Shown: positions 1-11,092, counted from the first letter of the stretch. The stretch is DNA of 64,000 nucleotides from Lycium barbarum (GCF_019175385.1 NC_083337.1:21623885-21687884); one strand, 5' to 3'. The notes: generated by a model from the sequence alone, not told the origin. Numbers and translations are program-made.

Positions 1-283
1 CGGAGTGCATTGGGAATCGAACCAGATACACACACAAGTTCTAAAAGACCATTTGGACCTCTCAGAATTGATGGATTTCCAAAAAAGGTCCGTTTACCCA
101 TAAGTCCACTTTGGGTCAACTATTTTTCACTTCAAGCCCAATTTCACCAAAAAGTTGTCCAAATTCGATCTAGACACCTTGGGAAGCGTGTCAACTATAC
201 CCTCGGATAAAAATTGAGCTAATCAATGCTGGAAAAAGTGCAAAAATGCCGAAAAGACTATAACGACGAAACGGGTCGTTACA
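1..283 (+). repeat. Possible 3' end of a degenerate LTR
   Basis: The stretch ends in CGGGTCGTTACA at 272-283, which resembles the GGGTCGTGACA ends of the complete LTRs in this window. No primer-binding site follows and the other end lies outside the window. A single-copy origin is equally possible, so this is a tentative call. No convincing coding potential was seen. Confidence 0.3.
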
Positions 284-690
284 GCCAAATGGACACTTAT
301 GTTAACAAAGGATACGCATAGACAGAGGGAACATTTTCTTTCAAAGTTTAAATCAAGCAAACCATTCAGCATCTTAAGGGACACAGAAAATGGAAAAAGG
401 AAAGAAGGAAATTGGTCATATTCATGCTTAAAACACTGTCAAGGTAGCTTGGATTCTTTTAAGTTTTCCTTAGGTGTAAACAAAACAAATGGAAGTGTAA
501 AGACAAAATATAGTCTAGACTACCTTAGGGGAGAAAAATAACACTTTCATCCATCAAATCCATATCATTAAGAAAGAAATAGAGCAGCATACAACACAGA
601 AACACCAATTAGGAACAAAATTACACATGTACAACACCATCTTTGCACGCAGACTCCAATACTCTATTCAATATGTCTTCTTTTCACATG
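284..690. other. Unassigned spacer left of element TE1
   Basis: AT-rich sequence with only a short open frame at 299-541 that shows no recognisable motif. Its right end, GCATT at 691-695, is the target site of TE1, so this stretch was continuous with 9751 onward before that insertion. Nothing further is visible in it. Confidence 0.5.
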
Positions 691-695
691 GCATT

Positions 696-3600
696 TGTTA
701 CATCCGACATTTTTCGCTTATTCGAAAAATTCAAGATAAATTGACTTGTGATGAATAAGGCCACAATTGGACCTTACTTGGTATGAATGTGTAGGTCATG
801 AATTCAATGGTGTGGAATTACGAAAGTTGGCCAAGGGCAAAATTGGAATTTTGGAAACTTGCCTTATGAATTACAAGATGTAACCACCAATTTGGGCTCA
901 ACAAAATTAATAAAACAAGGCCCAAAAGGGAAGGCCCAACCAGCCATGCTATGTAAAAAAAAGGGGCCCAAGTCCATGATTTTAATTAGGTAATATTATA
1001 TATGGTTATACATATCCATAGAAGGTTCAAGAAAGCAAGAAAAATCAAGAAATAGAGAACAAGACCATTTCGGGTTTGAGAGGAGAAAAAGAAAGAAAAG
1101 AAAGAAAATTCTTGGAGCCTAATCCTTGAGTTTAAAATTCAATTCTTATGGGAATACTACTAAGTGCAAAGTCCTCTACAACTTGGTACAATTAGTTTGG
1201 CAAGAGGACAAGTTTAGTGCAAAGTGAAGAACTTGAAGAAAGGTAAGGATTTTATGCTTTTGTTATGTTATGGAAGGTATATGTATGTTGTAGTATGTGT
1301 GAATGAATGAAAAACATGGAAATTTTGTGTGTTGAAAAGTATGCTTGTTGGCCGAATACATGTACATGTATTACATGTCTTGGATGATTTGAATTCATGT
1401 TGTAATTTAGTTCTAGTGTGGTGGAAATTGTATTAGAAATGAAAGTGGAATGAATTAGTGAAAATTGAAGAATGTAGGAGGTGGCCGTGTGGTATGGTTA
1501 TGTGTTGATGGAGTATGAATTTGATCTTGTTTGTATGTTAAGTGTGTTATGGTGAAGTGAATGGAAAGATAACAATCCTTGTTGTCTTGGAAAAATGGTT
1601 ATCAAGTTGTTGTAGGAAAGTATGCAACTTTGTTATGTTTTATGTAAAAATGGAAATGAAAGTATCAAGAGGCAAATTATGATTATTGTTGATGAATTTG
1701 GAAGATGGAAATGTATAATTAACTTGTATGTTGAAAGTTAGGAAAAATTGGATAAGTAGTGGCTTAATGGAAAGTTGGTATGTTTTGCATATCTTGTGTA
1801 GATTGTGTGGAAATGGTATGATATGCCTCCGACGTATGTTGTGATGATTTTGATGGTTGATGAATATGAAAATGATAAGTTTGGTTTGGAAATGTAAGTT
1901 TGAAACGAAAGATGTTTCGTTATGTCGAAAGATGGCTAGTGATGCCATAGTGTATGTTTTAATGTCTATTGTTGTTTTGATGTCATTCTGGGTTGTTGTG
2001 TTGATGAATTCAGCCGAGCTAAGTCTCGGGGATGTCTTATATACAGAGAAAATGCTGCCGAAATTTCGGTAGGCAAGTATGTGTTAAGTTGGATTATTGA
2101 AAAGTTTGAAACTAACAAATGGTAAACTTGACCATTTCTAGATTTTTGACGAAATTGGGATTGACGCCAAGCGAGCGTAAGGCGCTATCGAGGTATGTGA
2201 AGCATTCCCGTATGTTCCTAGGCATGTTCTGGATGTGGTAGGCTCGGCCGCGAGCCTTAAGTACGATTCCGTTCCCCGGAATTCGAGACGGAAAACCGCT
2301 CCAATTCCTTCAATTCAATTGAAGCTATTTTCTTACAAATTGCCTTTAAAGTGAATTTTTGTACAAAACTTCCTTAAACGGAGTCGGAACACTTCCAAAC
2401 GACTATGGATGACCTCATAAGGTCTATTAGCAATAATTTACCTATGTAGCCTCGAGTTGGTCCGAGGCGGGCCCACAAGGCCCGATATCTTCTGTAAAAT
2501 TTTAAATACTTCCGTTTTGGTCCGATTTTCTCTAAAACCTTCTGGACTATTATTTTGTGTATGATATGGCTATTTTTGTGTAATTTATACTACATGATTT
2601 CTGAACATCTGAGAATCCAATTCTGATAATAATCTGTCGTGCCTTCCCAACTAGGATATAGGCGCGTACTATGCATACTATCCGGATATTCTGATTTTGG
2701 CTCGCCGTTTGGCACCCTTCAGTTTGATTGAGTCTGTATGTTGAGTCTGTATGTAAGTAGTTTCTCATTTATCGGTTCGTGTCTGTCTCAATGCATTCTT
2801 TCACTGCGACCCGGGCCAGGTTCTGTTATCGTGCATATTTCTCTGCATTGTTCACCGCGTCCCTCGGCGTGCGGGCCGGGATTTGTATGTCTGTATGATA
2901 TTATGATCTGTGTATGGGGATGGCGGCCAGGATGGCATATGATCTGATCTGATTCTGTCTGTCCACCGCGTCCCGTACTAAGAGGGCCGGGTTCTGTTAC
3001 CGCGCCCCCAGACAGGGCCGGGATCTGTATGAATGTATGCGTGTGCCATCTGTATTTATATAAGCACATGCCTCTGTATGATTCTGTATGACTCTGTACT
3101 ACTCTGCATGCATAATTCTGTCCGACATACTTCTGTCTGTCCGTCTGAATTACGACTATGTCTGTATGTCCGTATGGCTTCTGATTCTGTATGTCCGTAT
3201 GGCTTCTGATTCTGTATGTCCGTATGGATTCTGATTCTGCTCGTCTGTCCGTATTATGATTCCGTCTGTCTGTCCGAACCATAATTCTGTTTATTTGTAT
3301 GGAACACGATTCTGTATGTCTGTCTGGATAATGACTCTGTCCGTCAGTCTGATTTATGGTTCTGTCCGTTATATTTCTGTGATTCCAGTTCGGACTATGC
3401 TTATATCTGTTATATTTCTGCTTTACATACTCGGTACATTTTTCGTACTGACCCCCGTTCTTCGGGGGCTGCGTTACATGCCCGCAGGTATAGACGCGCC
3501 AGGTGATACGCCGCCAGTATAGGTTTCTGATCCAGCTGTTTTGAGGAGCTCCTTTGATCCGGAGCGTATATTTTTGGTATATATCTTCTGTTTTCTATAC

Positions 3601-3920
3601 ACTCTGTATGTATGGATATTCTGGGTACGGCGGGGCCCTGTCCCGTCATATGATTCTGTATGTCTGTAGAGGCCTGTAGATAGATGTGTGGGTTACGGGT
3701 TTCGTCTGTATGTTAGCCTTATCGGCTTATCTGTAAATGTCTGTTTGTTCAGGTATATATATATATGGTCGCGCGCGTGCCGTATTTGTACCGGCCTACT
3801 TCTGTAACTTCTGTTTTGAAAAAGAAAAAAAAATACGTATGATTCGAAAGTCAGTCGGGTAGGTATGTACGGGTACCCAGTTAGGGTACCAGTCGCGGCC
3901 CACGGGGTTGGGTCGTGACA
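696..3920 (+). repeat. TE1 5' LTR (3225 bp)
   Basis: Begins TGTTACATCCGAC and ends GGGTTGGGTCGTGACA. A TATA-rich stretch lies near 987-1013. Downstream are a donor-like AAAG|GTAAGG (boundary 1242/1243), a 51-nt candidate mini-exon 2142-2192 flanked by TCTAG and AG|GTATGT, and an acceptor-like block with CTGAC at 3448-3452 and CCCGCAG ending at 3487. From about 2800 to 3420 the sequence is low-complexity, built from TCTGTATGTCCGTATGG-like words, including a 25-bp unit repeated three times near 3165-3240. Short open frames inside it recur identically in the 3' LTR and are not genes. Confidence 0.96.
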
Positions 3921-3924
3921 AAAG

Positions 3925-3936
3925 TGGTATCAGAGC
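3925..3936 (+). other. TE1 primer-binding site
   Basis: TGGTATCAGAGC begins 4 nt after the 5' LTR end. This is the standard primer site complementary to the 3' end of initiator methionine tRNA in plant LTR elements. The same 12-mer occurs in elements A (24379-24390) and E (18185-18196, minus strand). Confidence 0.95.
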
Positions 3937-3979
3937 GGTTAGTCCTCGGAAAGTCTACAGGCCGTGTCTAGTAGAGTCT

Positions 3980-4015
3980 TGTTTATCGATGTGTTGTGCA
4001 CCACATCTATAAACA
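3980..4015 (+). promoter_or_regulatory. TE1 leader hairpin with palindromic loop
   Basis: TGTTTATCGATGTG (3980-3993) pairs with CACATCTATAAACA (4002-4015) with one mismatch. The loop contains the self-complementary hexamer GTGCAC (3996-4001). It lies 43 nt downstream of the primer site. A counterpart lies at the same place in A (24434-24470) and E (18106-18141). The position and palindromic loop are those expected of an RNA dimerisation or packaging element; that role is inferred. Confidence 0.6.
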
Positions 4016-4884
4016 GGAAGCTACAGGGCATCTAGGATGTTACCCTTCCTTGAATCTTAGATCATGCGATAGAGCCAGCTGTAGGATATGAATTCCTTTC
4101 GACTAACTTTTAATTTCAGCCAAAGGACGGCATCGACAGAAGGCAATGGCTGATGATATTGGAGGCCGCACAGTACTCAGGTAAGCAATAATATGAAAGC
4201 TGTGTGTCGGAGAAGTTGTTTGAAGTGTGGTAGAAATATAAAGTTGAAGATTGAATAGAAAAGTGAACAGGAAGGAGCCTCCGATTCTGTTTGAGTTGGG
4301 CATGTGAGGTAGGCCTCGACATCTGTATAATTTTATCTGTAATTGTTAGCCCCGTGTGGCTACGAGACGACATGATATGGTGTATATATATGCGTATATG
4401 TGTTGGCCCTGTGCGACATGGTTGGTATTTCTGGTGTACAGGTTTTGGATAGTAAGAAAAATAGAGGAACCTGTGCCCAAATTTTTGTTTCCAGAAATAT
4501 GGAGGAAAACATGTAGATTAAGTACAAAAAGGTCCCGCGATACTTGTCGGACTTTAGTTTTCTTCTGTCGGTGGTTGGAGAGCACCTTATGGTGATATTT
4601 TATCAGATTTCACCGACTATTTGGAGGCGGAATTCGTGGGACGGAAACTTAAATCTGTGGGTTATCCGTAATCATCTGTATACGTGTATGAAAGTGAATG
4701 TTTGAGATTCAGAAAGGCGACATGGTAATTGTACGACTTAGCCGGGGGTGGGACCCGCTACAAAAAAAAATTCCGAAAATTTGCTAAGACCCCGATTTGC
4801 CCTAAAATCATGTGACAAAGGTCGTGCGGGGCAATCGACGAAATTATATTAGCCCTAACGCGTCAAAATGCATGAAAGTTTTAG

Positions 4885-4938
4885 AGTTAAGCGTGCTCAA
4901 GCCAGAGCAATTCTGGGATGGGTGACCCCCTGGGAAGT
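4885..4938 (+). repeat. 5S rRNA-derived segment (A-box to C-box)
   Basis: The 54-nt stretch begins AGTTAAGCGTGCTC and ends GGGATGGGTGACCCCCTGGGAAGT. It is colinear with the second half of the plant 5S rRNA gene, and both ends of the internal RNA polymerase III control region (A-box-like start and C-box-like end) are well preserved. The 5' half of 5S and its 3' terminal stem are absent, so it is not a functional 5S gene. The middle (CAAGCCAGAGCAATTC) is diverged. Cassandra-type elements carry 5S sequence in their LTRs; here it sits in the interior of a long-LTR element. Confidence 0.8.
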
Positions 4939-5546
4939 GACACAAATTTTTTCACAAGTGTAAGTATGATAAGTATAAATGGAAATTTGGGGTAACCAAA
5001 AGGAAAATAGAATGTGTGGAGTAATTAGTGTCGTTACAGAAGTCGCGCAGACTGATGCGGACTAGATGGGCGGAAATAAAAAAGGGTGCAATACCGCTCG
5101 GGAAATTGAGCGAATTCGAATAACAGTCAGAGACGTTTGCCAGTAAGATATTTGTAGATAAATCTGTATGTGTGTATGTGTATGTGAATGTGTATGTGTA
5201 CGATTTTCATTTGATGCCTGTATGGATCCAGAGCCGAGTCCCGGCGACTGATGTTGTGATAGACGGAAGGTTTTACTAAACCGAATATATGAAGCGAAGA
5301 AGGGACGACGATTTGAATGTTGTCAAGGGATAGAAAAGCCCCGATTACATTATAATTTAGTCTGGTATGACGATGTCTGAAAAAAAAAATGAGTATGGAT
5401 GGTAGGAAAGATGAAAGATAAGAAGTGTGAATAAGCGGAATCTTTGGAAGAGTCGATAAGCGACACGCAAGACGATCTGTATGACCACTTGGCGAACAAG
5501 TTTACGAATAAAGGGAAATTTTCATAAATTACTGGAGCCTTAATAG

Positions 5547-6190
5547 GAGTGATCTGATTCTAATTCAGATTCTATCTGTTATACTTCTGCACTTCCGATT
5601 CTGATAGGGCTCCGTCTATCACGCCTCTATGCTTCAGAACTCGATTATGTTTCCAATCTGATAAATCTTTGTATGTCTGATTCTGAATATGTTCCTGGTT
5701 GACATACCTCTGTATGATCGATTCTGAATACGTTTCTGTCTGACATATCTCTGTACGATTAACTCTGATTACGAATCTGTCTGACACACCTCTGTATGTC
5801 TGACTCCGGATATGAATCCGTCTGATATGCCTCTGTACGTCTGATTCCGATCGCACGTCTGTCTGATACATCTCCGTATGTCTGATTCTGATTACGACTC
5901 TGTCCGATACATTTCTGTCTGTCTGACTTTGGTCACGATTTTGTGTGATACAATTCTGTACGTCTGATTCTGATTTCGAATCTGTCTGGTATCTTTCTGT
6001 ACGTCTGACTCCGATCTCAGGTTTGTCTGACATACTTCCGTACATCTGACTTCGACTACGAATCTGTCCGATACATTTCTGTATGTCTGATCCTGACTAC
6101 GAATCCGTCCGCCATGGTTTAGTACGTCTGCCTCCGATTACGAATCAGTCCGATATGCTTCTACGCGTCCGGTTCTAGTTCTGAATCTGT
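5547..6190 (+). repeat. Degenerate 41-bp tandem repeat array
   Basis: About 15-16 imperfect units of 41 bp, each approximating CTGTATGTCTGATTCYGATT followed by ACGAATCTGTCTGATACATYT. Units differ at many positions but keep length almost exactly, so register is easy to follow. The vocabulary (CTGTATGTCTGATTCTG) is the same as in the low-complexity part of the LTR (about 3060-3420), which suggests shared origin of the two regions. Confidence 0.85.
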
Positions 6191-6484
6191 TGGTATGAAG
6201 TGTCTGGTATGAAGAGGGATTACGATAACGTGGTAGGGAACTCAGGAGTGTAACAAGAAATGATACGGACTATGATGTCCGGAAAGCGTTCGTCTGTTAC
6301 AAGAATATAGCTATGGTTCGACGATTATGTGGGGTACGAGAAAATATATTATGAAGGCATTTGAATCAGTGATGTGAAAAATTACCCCATAATGTTGGTA
6401 AAGAAGCCATGTCGGAAAGTCAGCAAAGGACAACTATAAAGAGAACCCTCCCGGAGTAGTATGACGCCTCATAAGGTCAATTTA

Positions 6485-6520
6485 ACATTCGAGGACGAAT
6501 GTTTTTAAAGGGGGGGAGGA
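6485..6520 (+). other. TE1 pre-PPT hairpin and polypurine tract
   Basis: ACATTCGAGGACGAATGT (6485-6502) is a perfect 7-bp inverted repeat around an AGGA loop. It is followed by the purine tract AAAGGGGGGGAGGA (6507-6520), which abuts the TG of the 3' LTR. The purine tract primes plus-strand DNA synthesis in LTR elements. The hairpin recurs before the polypurine tract of A, B, D, E and H. Confidence 0.9.
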
Positions 6521-9500
6521 TGTTACATCCGACATTTTTCGCTTATTCGAAAAATTCAAGATAAATTGACTTGTGATGAATAAGGCCACAATTGGACCTT
6601 ACTTGGTATGAATGTGTAGGTCATGAATTCAATGGTGTGGAATTACGAAAGTTGGCCAAGGGCAAAATTGGAATTTTGGAAACTTGCCTTATGAATTACA
6701 AGATGTAACCACCAATTTGGGCTCAACAAAATTAATAAAACAAGGCCCAAAAGGGAAGGCCCAACCAGCCATGCTATGTAAAAAAAAGGGGCCCAAGTCC
6801 ATGATTTTAATTAGGTAATATTATATATGGTTATACATATCCATAGAAGGTTCAAGAAAGCAAGAAAAATCAAGAAATAGAGAACAAGACCATTTCGGGT
6901 TTGAGAGGAGAAAAAGAAAGAAAAGAAAGAAAATTCTTGGAGCCTAATCCTTGAGTTTAAAATTCAATTCTTATGGGAATACTACTAAGTGCAAAGTCCT
7001 CTACAACTTGGTACAATTAGTTTGGCAAGAGGACAAGTTTAGTGCAAAGTGAAGAACTTGAAGAAAGGTAAGGATTTTATGCTTTTGTTATGTTATGGAA
7101 GGTATATGTATGTTGTAGTATGTGTGAATGAATGAAAAACATGGAAATTTTGTGTGTTGAAAAGTATGCTTGTTGGCCGAATACATGTACATGTATTACA
7201 TGTCTTGGATGATTTGAATTCATGTTGTAATTTAGTTCTAGTGTGGTGGAAATTGTATTAGAAATGAAAGTGGAATGAATTAGTGAAAATTGAAGAATGT
7301 AGGAGGTGGCCGTGTGGTATGGTTATGTGTTGATGGAGTATGAATTTGATCTTGTTTGTATGTTAAGTGTGTTATGGTGAAGTGAATGGAAAGATAACAA
7401 TCCTTGTTGTCTTGGAAAAATGGTTATCAAGTTGTTGTAGGAAAGTATGCAACTTTGTTATGTTTTATGTAAAAATGGAAATGAAAGTATCAAGAGGCAA
7501 ATTATGATTATTGTTGATGAATTTGGAAGATGGAAATGTATAATTAACTTGTATGTTGAAAGTTAGGAAAAATTGGATAAGTAGTGGCTTAATGGAAAGT
7601 TGGTATGTTTTGCATATCTTGTGTAGATTGTGTGGAAATGGTATGATATGCCTCCGACGTATGTTGTGATGATTTTGATGGTTGATGAATATGAAAATGA
7701 TAAGTTTGGTTTGGAAATGTAAGTTTGAAACGAAAGATGTTTCGTTATGTCGAAAGATGGCTAGTGATGCCATAGTGTATGTTTTAATGTCTATTGTTGT
7801 TTTGATGTCATTCTGGGTTGTTGTGTTGATGAATTCAGCCGAGCTAAGTCTCGGGGATGTCTTATATACAGAGAAAATGCTGCCGAAATTTCGGTAGGCA
7901 AGTATGTGTTAAGTTGGATTATTGAAAAGTTTGAAACTAACAAATGGTAAACTTGACCATTTCTAGATTTTTGACGAAATTGGGATTGACGCCAAGCGAG
8001 CGTAAGGCGCTATCGAGGTATGTGAAGCATTCCCGTATGTTCCTAGGCATGTTCTGGATGTGGTAGGCTCGGCCGCGAGCCTTAAGTACGATTCCGTTCC
8101 CCGGAATTCGAGACGGAAAACCGCTCCAATTCCTTCAATTCAATTGAAGCTATTTTCTTACAAATTGCCTTTAAAGTGAATTTTTGTACAAAACTTCCTT
8201 AAACGGAGTCGGAACACTTCCAAACGACTATGGATGACCTCATAAGGTCTATTAGCAATAATTTACCTATGTAGCCTCGAGTTGGTCCGAGGCGGGCCCA
8301 CAAGGCCCGATATCTTCTGTAAAATTTTAAATACTTCCGTTTTGGTCCGATTTTCTCTAAAACCTTCTGGACTATTATTTTGTGTATGATATGGCTATTT
8401 TTGTGTAATTTATACTACATGATTTCTGAACATCTGAGAATCCAATTCTGATAATAATCTGTCGTGCCTTCCCAACTAGGATATAGGCGCGTACTATGCA
8501 TACTATCCGGATATTCTGATTTTGGCTCGCCGTTTGGCACCCTTCAGTTTGATTGAGTCTGTATGTTGAGTCTGTATGTAAGTAGTTTCTCATTTATCGG
8601 TTCGTGTCTGTCTCAATGCATTCTTTCACTGCGACCCGGGCCAGGTTCTGTTATCGTGCATATTTCTCTGCATTGTTCACCGCGTCCCTCGGCGTGCGGG
8701 CCGGGATTTGTATGTCTGTATGATATTATGATCTGTGTATGGGGATGGCGGCCAGGATGGCATATGATCTGATCTGATTCTGTCTGTCCACCGCGTCCCG
8801 TACTAAGAGGGCCGGGTTCTGTTACCGCGCCCCCAGACAGGGCCGGGATCTGTATGAATGTATGCGTGTGCCATCTGTATTTATATAAGCACATGCCTCT
8901 GTATGATTCTGTATGACTCTGTACTACTCTGCATGCATAATTCTGTCCGACATACTTCTGTCTGTCCGTCTGAATTACGACTATGTCTGTATGTCCGTAT
9001 GGCTTCTGATTCTGTATGTCCGTATGGCTTCTGATTCTGTATGTCCGTATGGATTCTGATTCTGCTCGTCTGTCCGTATTATGATTCCGTCTGTCTGTCC
9101 GAACCATAATTCTGTTTATTTGTATGGAACACGATTCTGTATGTCTGTCTGGATAATGACTCTGTCCGTCAGTCTGATTTATGGTTCTGTCCGTTATATT
9201 TCTGTGATTCCAGTTCGGACTATGCTTATATCTGTTATATTTCTGCTTTACATACTCGGTACATTTTTCGTACTGACCCCCGTTCTTCGGGGGCTGCGTT
9301 ACATGCCCGCAGGTATAGACGCGCCAGGTGATACGCCGCCAGTATAGGTTTCTGATCCAGCTGTTTTGAGGAGCTCCTTTGATCCGGAGCGTATATTTTT
9401 GGTATATATCTTCTGTTTTCTATACACTCTGTATGTATGGATATTCTGGGTACGGCGGGGCCCTGTCCCGTCATATGATTCTGTATGTCTGTAGAGGCCT

Positions 9501-9745
9501 GTAGATAGATGTGTGGGTTACGGGTTTCGTCTGTATGTTAGCCTTATCGGCTTATCTGTAAATGTCTGTTTGTTCAGGTATATATATATATGGTCGCGCG
9601 CGTGCCGTATTTGTACCGGCCTACTTCTGTAACTTCTGTTTTGAAAAAGAAAAAAAAATACGTATGATTCGAAAGTCAGTCGGGTAGGTATGTACGGGTA
9701 CCCAGTTAGGGTACCAGTCGCGGCCCACGGGGTTGGGTCGTGACA
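6521..9745 (+). repeat. TE1 3' LTR (3225 bp)
   Basis: Same length and, as far as I can read, the same sequence as the 5' LTR; all internal landmarks recur at +5825 (candidate mini-exon 7967-8017, CTGAC at 9273-9277). It is followed directly by the GCATT target duplicate. Identity of the two LTRs marks TE1 as the youngest datable insertion here. Confidence 0.96.
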
Positions 9746-9750
9746 GCATT

Positions 9751-10830
9751 CCTACCTCTTTTTACCTACTCAAAGCATAGAGGGTCCTATTGGAACATGA
9801 TTCAACAACGAGAAACCCAACAGCTTAGGATCAGTTGTACTAGGCTGAGTGGGTGAACTCAAAGAATTTCCAAACCTTTTCCTAGCCCTGGGTAAGTCAC
9901 TCATTGCTTTTATCATTCCCAAGTGTCAGTCTCTTAATCCTTTTTATACTCAGGTGATCATATACCATTCTATTTTATCCCAAATGAATTTTATCAAATC
10001 GATTTAACATACTCAGGTCCATTTTTTATTTTCCATTGTGTCTTAACTGTTTCAGACTACCAACCTTATTAAAAAACAACCATGATAGTACAATATCAGA
10101 TGCACCAAGTAACTTCTTAGGCATGAAAGACATGTATATGCTTATTGAAATCAGACAGAGGTGGAAAAATACTCTTCAAAACTAGACAGACCTACAAAAC
10201 CTAGAGAGATACTCATGGGGACATGAACATGCTATCACAGGCTTGAAATAGATTTTCAACAACTTAATTAAGTCAAAGGGGTTGGGCAGTGTAGTCAATT
10301 AGACATACCTAACAACTCAAAACTCAAAACTCATAGCTCATCATCTTCACATACACTAAGTCTATCATCAGATTACTTAAGCAAAACTGAACATGGAGGC
10401 TATTCATATCATGATAGTCAAACTTGATACCTAACTAATCAGTTCACATTCAACAGAGCATAATAATGTAAACTTCTATAAATAACCAAAACCTCAGGCT
10501 AAACTGGATAACTCATGCTGATCAGTTTGAAGTTCAGGCATACAACTAGATTATCAACATTTAATAAGGTAGGAACAGAACATAAGCAAATACTAAAGAT
10601 GCCAATGGCCACTCTAATCACATAGTTGAACACTGGTTTAACTAAGCATGCTAATGAACCAGCAGATTTTAAACAAGTCACATGATTAGACACTAATTAA
10701 ATCAAACAAAGACTATAGGCATGCTAACTAACACACAATAATAAAAACTTTAACTTATCTAGACAATTAATGCTAAACTAAGCACAAATATTAACAAGCA
10801 CATACTAAACATGACCTAAACTAAACTAAA
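9751..10830. other. Unassigned spacer between TE1 and element A
   Basis: A-rich sequence without a recognisable coding frame, RNA gene or LTR motif. It ends in CTAAA (10826-10830), the target site of element A. It may be an old transposon interior or intergenic DNA; I see nothing that decides this. Confidence 0.5.
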
Positions 10831-11092
10831 TGTTACACCTCGTAGTTTTGTACATTAAGATTCGTTAGGTGTTAGCTGTGTAATAGTGGATGCTGGAGTA
10901 TCTTCTAGGATATATGAGATTATATGCGCCTAACTTATGATTATGAGGGTTTAAATTCATATAATAAGCTAGGGAAGGATTAGATGGCAAGTGGATTAAG
11001 GAAGTCAAGTTTGTTGGAACTTTGGAGAAAAGATGGGGGACAATTTTGGTCCAACTTGGAGAAAGAATATCTTTTAGTATATGAGGAGTTTT
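10831..11092 (+). repeat. Element A 5' LTR, first part
   Basis: Starts TGTTACACCTCGTAGTTTTG and matches the start of the 3' LTR at 49801 closely (for example CGTTAGGTGTTAGCTGTGTAAT in both). It stops at GAGTTTT (11092) where element D is inserted, and resumes at 22231 with GAAG. Confidence 0.93.

Larger units (their letters stand above)
3921..6520 (+). other. TE1 internal region, non-coding
   Basis: The interior holds, in order, the primer site, a conserved leader hairpin, an unassigned 4020-4880 stretch, a 5S rRNA-like segment, an unassigned stretch, a long array of 41-bp repeats and the pre-polypurine hairpin. No retroelement domain is readable in any frame. The leader up to about 4085 matches the leader of E. 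The one longish minus-strand frame (5572-6045) is a by-product of the 41-bp repeats. Confidence 0.85.
691..9750 (+). mobile_element. TE1: complete non-autonomous LTR retrotransposon
   Basis: Two direct LTRs (696-3920 and 6521-9745, offset exactly 5825) flank a 2600-bp interior. The element is bounded by a perfect 5-bp target duplication GCATT (691-695 and 9746-9750). LTRs start TGTTACATCC and end GGGTCGTGACA. A tRNA-iMet-type primer site follows the 5' LTR and a polypurine tract precedes the 3' LTR, fixing the plus orientation. The interior has no gag, protease, reverse transcriptase or integrase reading frame, so movement must depend on proteins from another element. Size class and long LTRs fit a large retrotransposon derivative (LARD-like). 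The LTRs look identical over everything I compared, implying a recent insertion. Confidence 0.96.

Noticed and set aside
1640..3649. Several short open frames that recur exactly at 7465-9474
   Set aside because: They lie in the two LTRs of TE1 and recur because the LTRs do. None shows a known domain or codon-like pattern.
3925..3940. Possible tRNA gene fragment
   Set aside because: Only 12 nt match the tRNA 3' end, exactly at the primer-site position; no cloverleaf is present.
4885..4938. Functional 5S rRNA gene
   Set aside because: The first half and the closing stem of 5S are missing and the middle is diverged; only the control-region-like segment remains.
5572..6045. A 157-residue repetitive open frame on the minus strand
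   Set aside because: It is a translation of the 41-bp repeat array against the element's direction; 41 is not a multiple of three, so the peptide has no stable repeat.
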